Source: UBA668 sp038234785
GTDB taxonomy: Bacteria > Actinomycetota > Acidimicrobiia > Acidimicrobiales > Ilumatobacteraceae
NCBI GenBank assembly: GCA_038234785.1
Contig: JBBQTC010000008.1
Coordinates: 1-64,000, forward strand
Direction: 5' to 3'
Length of the DNA: 64,000 nt
The notes under the pieces were generated by a model, which was not told where the DNA came from, made no database searches, and saw only the letters and a list, made by a program, of their open reading frames with translations. Both the position numbers and the translations under genes were made by a program. Each line of letters begins with the position of its first letter. Positions within the stretch are counted from its first letter, which is position 1. Below are positions 1-7,877 of this stretch, one piece after another.

Positions 1-107
1 TCCAACAGACCGCGTCCACCACGAATCTCGGCGAGCTCACGACGACAGGTGTCGACATCGACCAACGATGTCCCACCGATCACCTCACGCAACACCACCA
101 GATCCAT
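1..107 (-). CDS. Partial unrecognised gene running off the left edge
   Basis: Only about 35 N-terminal codons are present. From the ATG at 107 the frame begins MDLVVLREVIGG and stays open to base 1. The ATG is 7 bases past the end of the RNA-ligase-like gene (115), so the two are probably on one leftward transcript. An in-frame GTG at 134 is an alternative start overlapping that gene. I recognise no family from so short a stretch. Confidence 0.45.
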   Translation of the reverse strand, partial: MDLVVLREVIGGTSLVDVDTCRRELAEIRGGRGLL

Positions 108-114
108 CAGCTCA

Positions 115-558
115 TCATGAACCAGGGGTCTCACACAGTTCCCCGGAGCGGCAGGCACCGTCGACGGTCCAGTGACCAAGGTCGTCCTCGACCAGGAGGG
201 TCAGGCCATCGACGCGCATCGAGATCGACAGGCCCGCCATCATCTCCGCTGCGAGTGCGCCCGCGGCTGCGTCATCGAGCCGCGCGCCGACCGTGAGGTG
301 GGGATGAGGTTCGGGAAACGCACCGCCGTAGGGAGGGCAGTCCGGGAACGCCGCGACGAATGCACTGGTCATCTGCCGGAATGGCTCCAGCGGCTGTGGT
401 TCGAGGTACGTCGTGCCGTCGTCGAACCGACCCACCGTCGCGAACGTCTCATCGAACGGATCGATCCCGTACGCGATCGCCGCGACCTCGCGCGCCGTCG
501 CCTCGTCGACCAATGGCTCGGCCTCGGCGACCAGCACCACGAGTGCGGATCGAGTCAT
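115..558 (-). CDS. 2'-5' RNA ligase-like (2H phosphoesterase) protein lacking one catalytic motif
   Basis: A 147-residue protein of the 2'-5' RNA ligase/2H phosphoesterase type. Full-length relatives carry two HxT/S motifs that together form the active site. Here the second motif is clear (PHPHLTVG, about residue 86) and is preceded by the usual FATVGRF strand. The N-terminus MTRSALVVLVAEAEPLV is also typical, but it joins directly to EATAREVAAIAYGIDPF, so the segment that normally holds the first motif (PAHVTxLFPF) is missing in frame. The protein is therefore probably inactive or repurposed. The ATG at 558 is 13 bases past the amylosucrase stop, so the two are likely co-transcribed. The family call is firm; loss of activity is inference. 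Confidence 0.75.
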   Translation of the reverse strand: MTRSALVVLVAEAEPLVDEATAREVAAIAYGIDPFDETFATVGRFDDGTTYLEPQPLEPFRQMTSAFVAAFPDCPPYGGAFPEPHPHLTVGARLDDAAAGALAAEMMAGLSISMRVDGLTLLVEDDLGHWTVDGACRSGELCETPGS

Positions 559-571
559 GACCGGACCGATC

Positions 572-2494
572 TCAGTCGGTGAGCCAGGCGTAGGCCATCG
601 GCTCCAGCCGCAGGCCGCCGGATTCCAGGTGGGCGCCGGTCGCTCGCTCGACGGTCGCCTCGCCCGACATCCCGACCGACTCGAACGACACCTGCGCCGT
701 TTGGTTGCTGAAGTTGGCGACCATGACGAAGGAGCCGGCCAGAGGGTGCAACCGGGTGAACGCGAACACGCGCGCATCGTGGAGGTCGAGCACCGACGAG
801 GGCTGCGCGCCGTCGAGCGCCCCGAGTCGCGAACGATCACGTCCGAGCGCCACGAAGATCTCGAACGCCTTCCCCTCCAACGAGTCGGCGATGGAACGGC
901 GTTCGGCGAGGGACCAGTCCATCGCCGGTCGATGCATCCAGCGGTTGTCGTCGGCCTTCGCCGGGTCGAGCAGGTACGAGTCGTCGTTCCGCACCGCGAA
1001 CTCGTCGCCCATGTACAGCAACGGGACGCCCCCGAACGAGTAGACGACGGCGTAGATCAGTTCCAGTCGTCGAAGTGCGAGCGCGAGATGCAGTTCGTCG
1101 CCCGAGGCGAGCGCCAGTTCGATGCCGCACAGGGACGCCGCGGTCCCGGAGATCCGACCGTCGCCGGTGAGCGGGTTGAACTGGAACATCGCCCCGCGGG
1201 CGAAGGACGTGGGGAACTCTCCCGAGAAGAAGCGGTTCAGGAACTCGCGGTGGTCGACTCCGTCCCATCCGACGGAAGCCGCGTCCTCATCGGTGACGGC
1301 CCACCCGATGTCGTCGTGACACCGCACGTAGTTGACCCACGTCGCATGGGACGGGATCGGTTGCAGACGACGCAGTGCGTTGGACATCAGCGCGGCATCG
1401 CCAGTTGCCAGACTGCTCCACAGCAAGACCATCAACTGGTTGTTGTAGGCGAGGTCGCATTCGTGGCGGGGCGGGTCTCCCGCACCGAGGTAGGCGGTCA
1501 ACTCGTGGGGCGGCACGATCGCCTCGGCCTTGAACACCGTCGCCGGCGCGGCGATCGCCATCAACGCCCGCAACGCGCACAGGAGGGCATGCACCTCGGG
1601 GAGGTTCTGGCACACCGTGCCCTCGCGCTTCCAGATGAACGGCGCAGCGTCGAGTCGCAGCACGTCGATGCCGATGTCGGCAAGGTGCAACATCACCTTC
1701 AACATCGAGCGGAAGACATCTGGACTGGCCCAGTTCAGGTCCCACTGGTAGTCGTTGAACGTCGTCCACACCCATTCCTCGCGGTCGGGCAGCCACGAGA
1801 AGTTTCCCGGAGCGAACGTGGGAAACACCTCCAACAACGTCTGCTCGTACCGGTCGGGCATCGTCCGGTCGGGAAAGAACAGGTAGTAGTCGCGGAACTC
1901 GGGGTCGCCGACGCGCGCTCGCAGCGCCCACGGATGTTCCCGAGCCGTGTGGTTCACGACCAGGTCGATGCAGAGGTTCATGTCGCGTGCGTGCAGGCGC
2001 TCGGACAGCCCGGCGAGATCGCGCATCGTGCCCAACCGCGGCTCCACCTCGTCGTAGGCGGCGACGGCATAGCCGCCGTCGTTCGCCCCGCCGCGGGCCC
2101 GCAACAGCGGCATCAGGTGCAAGTAGTCGACAGACAGTTCGGACAGATGATCGAGGTGGTCGCCGACCCCTTGCAGCGTGGACCCGAAAAGGTCGGTGTA
2201 GGCCACGTACCCGATCGTCGACGGACGCAGGAACCAGCCAGGATCGGCCTCGCGCGACAGGTCGCGAAGGAACAACTCGTCCGGCCGGGCACCCACATGA
2301 TCGGCGACGATCCGGCGCAGGTCGGCGACCAGTTCGGGGGCCGAATCCGGGTAGACCATCGCCAAGTTGTGCTCGACGACGGGCCACTGACGGGCCATCC
2401 GGGCGTCGAGCACGGCCGCACGGAGACGGTCCGACTCGATGGCAGCGCGGTCGACCGGTCGGGCCGCCGGTTCCGGAGCGTCCTCGTGGCGCAT
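572..2494 (-). CDS. Amylosucrase-like GH13 glucosyltransferase
   Basis: A 640-residue GH13 enzyme best matched to amylosucrase, which uses sucrose to extend alpha-1,4-glucan and releases fructose. The amylosucrase-type N-terminal helical region (about residues 1-90) precedes the barrel. Visible catalytic features are the nucleophile D282 in VLRLDAAPFIW, the acid/base E324 in FKAEAIV and HD at 393-394 in CHDDIGW, all in the amylosucrase style. Length is typical. No signal peptide is seen, so it should act in the cytosol on imported or internal sucrose. It diverges from the alpha-glucosidase gene with a 27-base spacer, and the LacI-type operator at 2523 lies where its -35 region should be, so both genes can be controlled from one site. 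Sucrose hydrolase or trehalose synthase are weaker alternatives. Confidence 0.88.
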   Translation of the reverse strand: MRHEDAPEPAARPVDRAAIESDRLRAAVLDARMARQWPVVEHNLAMVYPDSAPELVADLRRIVADHVGARPDELFLRDLSREADPGWFLRPSTIGYVAYTDLFGSTLQGVGDHLDHLSELSVDYLHLMPLLRARGGANDGGYAVAAYDEVEPRLGTMRDLAGLSERLHARDMNLCIDLVVNHTAREHPWALRARVGDPEFRDYYLFFPDRTMPDRYEQTLLEVFPTFAPGNFSWLPDREEWVWTTFNDYQWDLNWASPDVFRSMLKVMLHLADIGIDVLRLDAAPFIWKREGTVCQNLPEVHALLCALRALMAIAAPATVFKAEAIVPPHELTAYLGAGDPPRHECDLAYNNQLMVLLWSSLATGDAALMSNALRRLQPIPSHATWVNYVRCHDDIGWAVTDEDAASVGWDGVDHREFLNRFFSGEFPTSFARGAMFQFNPLTGDGRISGTAASLCGIELALASGDELHLALALRRLELIYAVVYSFGGVPLLYMGDEFAVRNDDSYLLDPAKADDNRWMHRPAMDWSLAERRSIADSLEGKAFEIFVALGRDRSRLGALDGAQPSSVLDLHDARVFAFTRLHPLAGSFVMVANFSNQTAQVSFESVGMSGEATVERATGAHLESGGLRLEPMAYAWLTD

Positions 2495-2504
2495 CACGTC
2501 GGCG

Positions 2505-2514
2505 AGTGTATTGT
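2505..2514. promoter_or_regulatory. Symmetric bidirectional -10 box (amylosucrase / alpha-glucosidase)
   Basis: The sequence AGTGTATTGT fits ANNNTANNNT. Read rightward, TATTGT (2509-2514) lies 7 bases before the ATG at 2522. Read leftward, TACACT (2510-2505) lies 10 bases before the ATG at 2494. The two boxes share the central TA. No convincing -35 is visible on either side. Promoter function is inferred. Confidence 0.55.
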
Positions 2515-2521
2515 CAACGCG

Positions 2522-4162
2522 ATGCAAGCGCTTACACATCCACCCGACCGGTCCGGGGTCACCCACCTCGACGGTCCCGACTGGTGGCGCGGTGCCATCG
2601 GTTACGAGGTGTACGTGCGCAGTTTCAACGACTCCGACGGCGACGGCGTGGGTGACCTCGCAGGGGTCGCGGCGCGGCTGCCGTACCTCGCCGCCCTCGG
2701 CGTCGACGTGGTCTGGCTGACCCCGTTCTTCCCCAGTCCCGGTCTCGACCACGGCTACGACGTCGCCGACTACTGCGACGTCGACCGCCAGTTGGGCACG
2801 ATCGCCGAGTGGGACCGTCTTGCCGCGCAGGCCAAGCGGCTCGGGCTGCGACTGTTCGTCGACGTGGTCCCCAACCACACCTCCAGCGCGCACCGTTGGT
2901 TCCAGGCGGCGGTCGCCGATCCGACCGGGCCCTACCGCGACTACTACCTGTGGCGCGACCCTGCGGCCGACGGTGGTCCGCCCAACAACTGGGTCAGCCA
3001 CTTCGGCGGGCCGGCGTGGAGCCTCGATCCGGGTGGATCGGGCCAGTACTACTGCCACCTCTTCCTCCCCGAGCAGCCCGACCTCAACTGGGCCAACCGG
3101 GAGGTCATGCGAGAGTTCCGCGAGGTCCTGCGGTGGTGGTGCGGACACGGCGTCGACGGATTCCGGATCGACGTCGCCCACGGCCTCACCAAGGATCCCG
3201 AGTTCCGCGACAACCCGCAGCTGCGCCCCGTTCACGACGGCATGCATCCGATGGAAGTCTTCGCGTCGTTCGAGCACATCCACGACCTCCACCGCATCGA
3301 AACCGCGCACCTGTTCCGTCAGTGGCGAGACGCCGTGTCCGACCTCGGCGCGGTGCTCGTCGGAGAGATGGACACCCGCGACGTGGATCGCTTCGCGGAG
3401 TTCGTCGCCAAGGGCGACGCGTTGCATGCCGGCTTCGTGCTGCAGGTCGGGCTCACCGAGTGGGACCCGGCCGACACGATCTCGACGATGCTGCAATACC
3501 AGGCGAAGTCCAACGGTGGCACGGCGTGGGAGGTCTCCAACCACGACCAGGCCCGAGCGGTCTCGCGCTACGGCGGTGGCGAGGTCGGTCTCCGTCGAAC
3601 GATGGCGCTCACGACGCTCATGGGCGCGTTCGACGGGATGCTCTTCCTGTACCAGGGCGAGGAACTCGGCCTGCCCGACGCCGTCGTGATCGGGCATGCG
3701 GAGGACCCGATGGCGGCGCGCAACGGCCAGGGCATGTGGAGCCGGGACGTGGCCCGCGGGCCGATGCCGTGGAGCGTCGATCCCGACAAGGGCTTCACCA
3801 CCGCGCCGATCGCGTGGCTCCACACGAAAGCCCTGCCCGTCGAACTCACGGCCGACTTCCAGACCGATCGCCCGGACTCCACCTATCACCGGTATCGGGC
3901 GCTCACTCATCTTCGCCGCGCGCACCCTGCCATGTGGCAAGAGCCGTTCGAGATGATCGAGCACAGTGACACGCACCTCGTGGTGGGGCGCGGCGATCTG
4001 CGGATCATCGCCAACCTCGGCCCGACACCCTTCCCGTTGCCCGCACACCTCGTCGGTGACGTCATCTTCGAATCGACCGCGGCTGCAGTCTCGACCACCG
4101 ATGAGCGGACCGTGCTCGAACACGAGGCAACGATCGTCACACGCGTCGATCCTCATGAGTGA
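2522..4162 (+). CDS. Alpha-glucosidase, GH13 (oligo-1,6-glucosidase/maltase type)
   Basis: A 546-residue GH13 hydrolase releasing glucose from the non-reducing end of alpha-glucosides such as maltose or sucrose. The barrel starts at WWRGAIGYEVYVRSF. Region II has nucleophile D217 (FRIDVAH), the acid/base is E282 (LVGEMDTRD) and region IV is NHD at 340-342. No signal peptide, so it is cytosolic and acts on substrate brought in by the ABC system downstream. The ATG at 2522 has no ribosome site but sits 7 bases after TATTGT, so the message is probably leaderless, and the operator TGCAAGCGCTTACA (2523-2536) overlaps its first codons. Its stop overlaps the repressor start by 8 bases, indicating one transcript. 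Confidence 0.92.
   Translation: MQALTHPPDRSGVTHLDGPDWWRGAIGYEVYVRSFNDSDGDGVGDLAGVAARLPYLAALGVDVVWLTPFFPSPGLDHGYDVADYCDVDRQLGTIAEWDRLAAQAKRLGLRLFVDVVPNHTSSAHRWFQAAVADPTGPYRDYYLWRDPAADGGPPNNWVSHFGGPAWSLDPGGSGQYYCHLFLPEQPDLNWANREVMREFREVLRWWCGHGVDGFRIDVAHGLTKDPEFRDNPQLRPVHDGMHPMEVFASFEHIHDLHRIETAHLFRQWRDAVSDLGAVLVGEMDTRDVDRFAEFVAKGDALHAGFVLQVGLTEWDPADTISTMLQYQAKSNGGTAWEVSNHDQARAVSRYGGGEVGLRRTMALTTLMGAFDGMLFLYQGEELGLPDAVVIGHAEDPMAARNGQGMWSRDVARGPMPWSVDPDKGFTTAPIAWLHTKALPVELTADFQTDRPDSTYHRYRALTHLRRAHPAMWQEPFEMIEHSDTHLVVGRGDLRIIANLGPTPFPLPAHLVGDVIFESTAAAVSTTDERTVLEHEATIVTRVDPHE
2523..2536. promoter_or_regulatory. LacI-family operator, copy 1
   Basis: TGCAAGCGCTTACA, a near-palindrome with perfect core AAGCGCTT and the central CG typical of LacI-family operators. 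An identical copy is at 5252-5265. It covers the predicted start of the alpha-glucosidase transcript and the -35 zone of the opposing amylosucrase promoter. The nearby repressor (4155-5195) is the likely ligand. Confidence 0.75.
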
Positions 4163-5195
4163 CGAGATCCCCACCGGCATCATCGGCCACGCGACGATCG
4201 ACGACGTCGCCCGTGAAGCCGGCGTCTCCACCGCGACCGTCAGCCGCGCTCTGCGCAACCACCCGTACGTCGCCGCGAGCACCCGGCTCCGAGTCGAACA
4301 GGCCGTCGAGCGCCTGAAGTACGTCGCCAACTCCAACGCGTCGCGTCTCGCCTCAGGGCACACCCGCACCATCGGCCTGCTCGCCCCGCTGCTCACCAGC
4401 TGGTACACGAGCGAGGTCGTTGCCGGCGTCGAGGAAGTGTTCGCCCAGGCCCGCTACGACCTCCTCATCGGCACCGCGAACCCACTTGCGCGAGAGCGGA
4501 TGTTCCGTGGCGACGCGCGATTCCATCAACGCATCGACGGCGTGCTGCTCGTCGACGTGTTCTGCAGCGAGACCGGCGCCACCGCGCTCGCCGCGCTCGA
4601 GACACCGGTGGTGGTGCTCGGCGAGCAGTTGCAGTCGGTCACGTCCGTCGCGGTCGACAACGCCCTCGGCGCACGCATGGCGGCCGATCATCTCCTCGCG
4701 CTGGGGCATCGACGGCTCGCACTCGTGGGCGGTCACGCCCATCTCGAAGTGGCCCACAACGTCCCCACCGAACGCAACGATGGGTTCAACGCGGCGTTGG
4801 TCGATGCCGGGCTCCCGCCCCTCGGTGCGGACTACACCGAGAACGGCGACTTCACGATCGTCGGTGGATTCGATTCGATGCGTACCCTGCTCGCGCTGCC
4901 CGACCCGCCGACCGGCGTGTTCTTCCTCAGCGACGAGATGGCCTTCGGCGCGATGCAGGCGCTGCGCGAGGCTGGGCTGCGGCTCGCGCACGACATCTCG
5001 GTGATCGGCTTCGACGACCACCCCGCGTCCGAGGCGTTCGGGCTGAGCACGATTCGTCAACCTGTCCGAGACATCGGACGTCTCGGCGCACGATTGTTGC
5101 TGGATCACCTCGGCGGGTTCGGCGAGATCCGCCACCACCCCGTCGAACTGTCGCTCGTGGAGCGCATGTCGACCGGTCCGCTCGTTGCAGGTTGA
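4155..5195 (+). CDS. LacI-family transcriptional repressor of the alpha-glucoside regulon
   Basis: A 346-residue LacI/GalR regulator. Residues about 13-60 form the DNA-binding head (ATIDDVAREAGVSTATVSRAL, with the hinge-preceding VANSNASRLASGHTRTIGLL), followed by a periplasmic-binding-protein-like sugar sensor to the C-terminus. It overlaps the alpha-glucosidase gene by 8 bases and lies directly before the binding-protein gene. Two identical operators, at 2523 and 5252, flank it, so it probably represses the divergent enzyme pair and the transporter, with an alpha-glucoside or a derivative as inducer (inferred). Because it sits inside the operon it controls, it should also regulate itself. 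Confidence 0.9.
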   Translation: MSDEIPTGIIGHATIDDVAREAGVSTATVSRALRNHPYVAASTRLRVEQAVERLKYVANSNASRLASGHTRTIGLLAPLLTSWYTSEVVAGVEEVFAQARYDLLIGTANPLARERMFRGDARFHQRIDGVLLVDVFCSETGATALAALETPVVVLGEQLQSVTSVAVDNALGARMAADHLLALGHRRLALVGGHAHLEVAHNVPTERNDGFNAALVDAGLPPLGADYTENGDFTIVGGFDSMRTLLALPDPPTGVFFLSDEMAFGAMQALREAGLRLAHDISVIGFDDHPASEAFGLSTIRQPVRDIGRLGARLLLDHLGGFGEIRHHPVELSLVERMSTGPLVAG

Positions 5196-5217
5196 TGGTT
5201 GCGCGTTGATGGTTGCG
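5191..5217. repeat. Two direct copies of a 13-base sequence
   Basis: GTTGATGGTTGCG occurs at 5191-5203 and 5205-5217. The first copy contains the repressor stop codon. The pair lies just upstream of the -35 box at 5223 and most likely arose by slippage; no role is evident. Confidence 0.6.
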
Positions 5218-5222
5218 GGTTG

Positions 5223-5252
5223 TTGACGACCTCGTGCGTCGTGGGCTACTCT
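5223..5252 (+). promoter_or_regulatory. Promoter of the alpha-glucoside transporter operon
   Basis: TTGACG (5223-5228) is followed after 18 bases by TACTCT (5247-5252), a good vegetative promoter. The operator starts on the last base of the -10 box, so a bound repressor would block initiation. The binding-protein start codon is 59 bases downstream with its own ribosome site. Confidence 0.65.
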
Positions 5253-5265
5253 GCAAGCGCTTACA
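5252..5265. promoter_or_regulatory. LacI-family operator, copy 2
   Basis: TGCAAGCGCTTACA, identical to the copy at 2523-2536, placed immediately after the -10 box of the transporter promoter. This is a classic repression position. Confidence 0.78.
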
Positions 5266-5311
5266 TAACCCGGACGTCACACCGACGACCGATTTCCTGA
5301 GGGGGAGACAC

Positions 5312-6619
5312 ATGGTGAATCGCCGACAACTGGCCGTCCTGGCCGCTGCGGTGTCCATTTCCATGCTCGCCGTTGCCTGTGGCAGCGACAGCAAGAGTTC
5401 CGACACAGCTGGTACCACCGGCGGCGACAAGCCGTACGCCGGAAAAGTGGTCACCATTTTCAGCTCCATCCGCGACGTCGAGGCCACTCGCCTCGAGACC
5501 GCATGGAAGCCGTTCGAGGATGCCACCGGCATCGACATCCAACACGAGGGTTCCGGCGCGTTCGAGGCCGACCTGAAGGTTCGCGTCGACGGCGGTAACT
5601 CCCCCGACCTCGCCTTCATCCCGCAGCCCGGTCTGCTCGCCACCCTCGCCCGCGACGGCAAGGTCACGGCGCTGACCGACCTCAAGGCCGACGTGGAAGC
5701 CAACGACATCGGCGGCTGGGTCGAGCTCGGCACCGTCGACGGCAAGTTCTACGCGCCGCCGTTCGGCGCCAACATCAAGAGCCTGGTGTGGTACAGCCCG
5801 GCAGCCTTCAAGGACAAGGGCTACGCGATCCCGACCACGTGGCAGGAGATGCTCGACCTGAGCCAGAAGATCGTCGACGACGGCGGCGTGCCGTGGTGCG
5901 TCGGTGCTGGCTCTGACCAGGCGACCGGATGGCCGCTCACCGACTGGGTCGAGGACGCAGTGCTCCGCTTCGCCGGCGCCGATGTCTACGACAAGTGGGT
6001 GTCGCACGCGATCCCGTTCAACGATCCCGCGATCATCGACGCCATCGACCAGGTCGGTGCGATCGTGAAGAACGACAAGTTCGTCCTCAACGGTTCCAAG
6101 AGCATCCCGTCGACCACCTTCCAGGAGGCCGGTCTCCCGATCCTCGACGGCGGCTGCTACATGCACCGTCAGGCCAACTTCTACGGCAACCAGTTCCCGG
6201 AGGGCACCACCAAGGGCCCCGACGGTCAGGTCAACGCGTTCTACTTCCCGACCGTCAAGGCCGACGACCCGAAGCCGATGCTCGGCGGCGGTGAGTTCAT
6301 CACGGCCTTCAACGACAAGCCGGAAGTGGCTGCGGTCGCCAAGTACCTCACCAGCGCGGAGTACGCCAACAACCGTCTGGCCGAGGGCAACTGGATGACG
6401 CCGAACAAGAAGGCTGACGCCAGCCTCGTCACCGACCCGTTGGAGAAGACCTTCCAGGATCTCCTGGTCGGCTCGGACATCTTCCGCTTCGACGGATCCG
6501 ACTCCATGCCCAGCGCAGTCGGCAACGGCACGTTCTGGACCGAGATGGTCTCATGGGTCACCGGCAAGAGCACCGTCGACGCCGCCAAGGCGATCGAGGA
6601 CAGCTGGCCGAAGAGCTGA
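5312..6619 (+). CDS. Alpha-glucoside ABC transporter substrate-binding lipoprotein
   Basis: A 435-residue family-1 extracellular solute-binding protein resembling AglE-type alpha-glucoside receptors. The N-terminus has a basic start, a hydrophobic stretch and a lipobox ending in Cys23 (LAVAC), followed by a Ser/Gly/Thr linker, so it should be anchored to the outer face of the membrane. A strong ribosome site (GGGGGAGA) precedes the ATG at 5312. It is the first gene after the operator-controlled promoter. A strong hairpin separates it from the permeases, which would give more binding protein than transporter. The exact sugar cannot be read from sequence; amylosucrase and alpha-glucosidase next door suggest sucrose or maltose-like sugars. 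Confidence 0.88.
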   Translation: MVNRRQLAVLAAAVSISMLAVACGSDSKSSDTAGTTGGDKPYAGKVVTIFSSIRDVEATRLETAWKPFEDATGIDIQHEGSGAFEADLKVRVDGGNSPDLAFIPQPGLLATLARDGKVTALTDLKADVEANDIGGWVELGTVDGKFYAPPFGANIKSLVWYSPAAFKDKGYAIPTTWQEMLDLSQKIVDDGGVPWCVGAGSDQATGWPLTDWVEDAVLRFAGADVYDKWVSHAIPFNDPAIIDAIDQVGAIVKNDKFVLNGSKSIPSTTFQEAGLPILDGGCYMHRQANFYGNQFPEGTTKGPDGQVNAFYFPTVKADDPKPMLGGGEFITAFNDKPEVAAVAKYLTSAEYANNRLAEGNWMTPNKKADASLVTDPLEKTFQDLLVGSDIFRFDGSDSMPSAVGNGTFWTEMVSWVTGKSTVDAAKAIEDSWPKS

Positions 6620-6634
6620 TCTGACATGACGCTG

Positions 6635-6671
6635 GAGGGGGTGGTAGGGCTCACCGCCGTGCCACCCCCTC
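6635..6671 (+). terminator. Hairpin between binding-protein and permease genes
   Basis: A perfect 10-base stem (GAGGGGGTGG at 6635-6644 with CCACCCCCTC at 6662-6671) with a 17-base loop and only a short T-poor tail. It fits a partial terminator or mRNA-stabilising hairpin that raises expression of the binding protein over the downstream permeases. Confidence 0.6.
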
Positions 6672-6719
6672 TTCGCGTCCTAAGGTGTGCCTGAAGTTCG
6701 ACTACAGCCGGGGGGTGTT

Positions 6720-7877
6720 GTGTCTGCAATCCAAAGTGGTGGGACCGCGTCGATCTCCACCGAACGATCCAAGGGGACGATCGCTGCTGCAGTGGTGATC
6801 GGGTACGGGGTGCTCTACGGCATCCGCACGTTGCTCGGCGACGGCAATGGTCCGTTTGCCCAGATCTTCAAGACGCTGTACACCGTCGCAGTCGGTGTCG
6901 GTTTCCTCGTCGCCTTCTTCGGGATCCTCTACGCGCTCGCCAGCCAGCTCAAGGAGCCATGGCGTGAGCGAGCCCGAGTCGCCGTCTTCGTCGGCCCGGC
7001 GCTCATCCTGCTCATCGGCGGGCTCATCGTCCCGTCGGTGCTCACTGCGCGGCTCTCGCTGTTCACCGGGTCGAACACCGACAAGTGGTACGGGCTCCTC
7101 AACTACAAGGCGATGTTCACGCAGCGCCAGAACCTGCTGACGCTGCGCAACAACGTGTGGTGGGTGATCCTCGTCACGGGCTTCAGCACGATCGTGGGCA
7201 TCACGGTCGCCCGCTTCGCCGATCGTATGCGCGGCGAGCCCATCGCCAAGGCGCTGCTCTTCTTGCCGATGGCGATCTCGATGGTCGGCGCCGGCATCAT
7301 CTGGCGGTTCGTGTACGCCAACAACCCGAGCAAGCAGTACGGCCTGCTGAACTGGATCTGGGTCGGGCTCGACCCGATTCTCCCCGGCAAGCAGGAACCG
7401 CACTACTGGCTGCAGGACACCACGTTCTTCGGGATCAAGAGCGACTTCCTGCCAGGCTCCAACACGGTGTTCATGATCATCGTGCTCATCTGGATCCAGG
7501 CAGGGTTCGCCACGGTCATCATCTCGGCCGCGATCAAGGGCGTCCCTGACGATCTGGTCGAGGCTGCACGCATCGATGGCGCCACCGATCGCCAGGCGTT
7601 CTACAAGATCGTCCTCCCGTATGTGAAGACCACCGTCATCACCGTCGTCACCACGATCACCATCGCCGTGTTGAAGGTCTTCGACATCGTCCAAGCGATG
7701 GGACTGGGCGGCGCGTTCGAGAACAACGTGCTCGCCAACCAGATGTACACCGAGAGCTTCACCAAACAGAACGAGGGCTACGGTTCCGCCGTCGCCGTCG
7801 TCCTGTTCATTGCGGTGGTGCCCGTGGTCTGGGTCAACGCCCGGAACCAGAAGGCGATGCGGGAGGCACGGGCATGA
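6720..7877 (+). CDS. Alpha-glucoside ABC transporter permease (AglF/MalF-like)
   Basis: A 385-residue inner-membrane permease of the MalF/AglF branch. It has two extra N-terminal membrane segments (about residues 20-75) before the core of about six, and the EAA loop that contacts the ATPase is seen as EAARIDGATDRQAF near residue 280. I chose the GTG at 6720, which follows a G-rich ribosome site; an in-frame GTG at 6687 is possible. It overlaps the next permease by 4 bases (ATGA), as expected for a MalF/MalG-type pair. Confidence 0.88.
   Translation: MSAIQSGGTASISTERSKGTIAAAVVIGYGVLYGIRTLLGDGNGPFAQIFKTLYTVAVGVGFLVAFFGILYALASQLKEPWRERARVAVFVGPALILLIGGLIVPSVLTARLSLFTGSNTDKWYGLLNYKAMFTQRQNLLTLRNNVWWVILVTGFSTIVGITVARFADRMRGEPIAKALLFLPMAISMVGAGIIWRFVYANNPSKQYGLLNWIWVGLDPILPGKQEPHYWLQDTTFFGIKSDFLPGSNTVFMIIVLIWIQAGFATVIISAAIKGVPDDLVEAARIDGATDRQAFYKIVLPYVKTTVITVVTTITIAVLKVFDIVQAMGLGGAFENNVLANQMYTESFTKQNEGYGSAVAVVLFIAVVPVVWVNARNQKAMREARA

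Noticed and set aside
413..2521. Long open frame on the + strand running into the alpha-glucosidase gene
   Set aside because: It is antisense to the amylosucrase gene, has the composition of a shadow frame (Arg, Val, His, Gln-rich) and no family match; amylosucrase on the other strand has all catalytic motifs.
2495..4408. Upstream extension of amylosucrase on the - strand
   Set aside because: It overlaps the well-supported alpha-glucosidase gene completely; the ATG at 2494 gives the normal family length.
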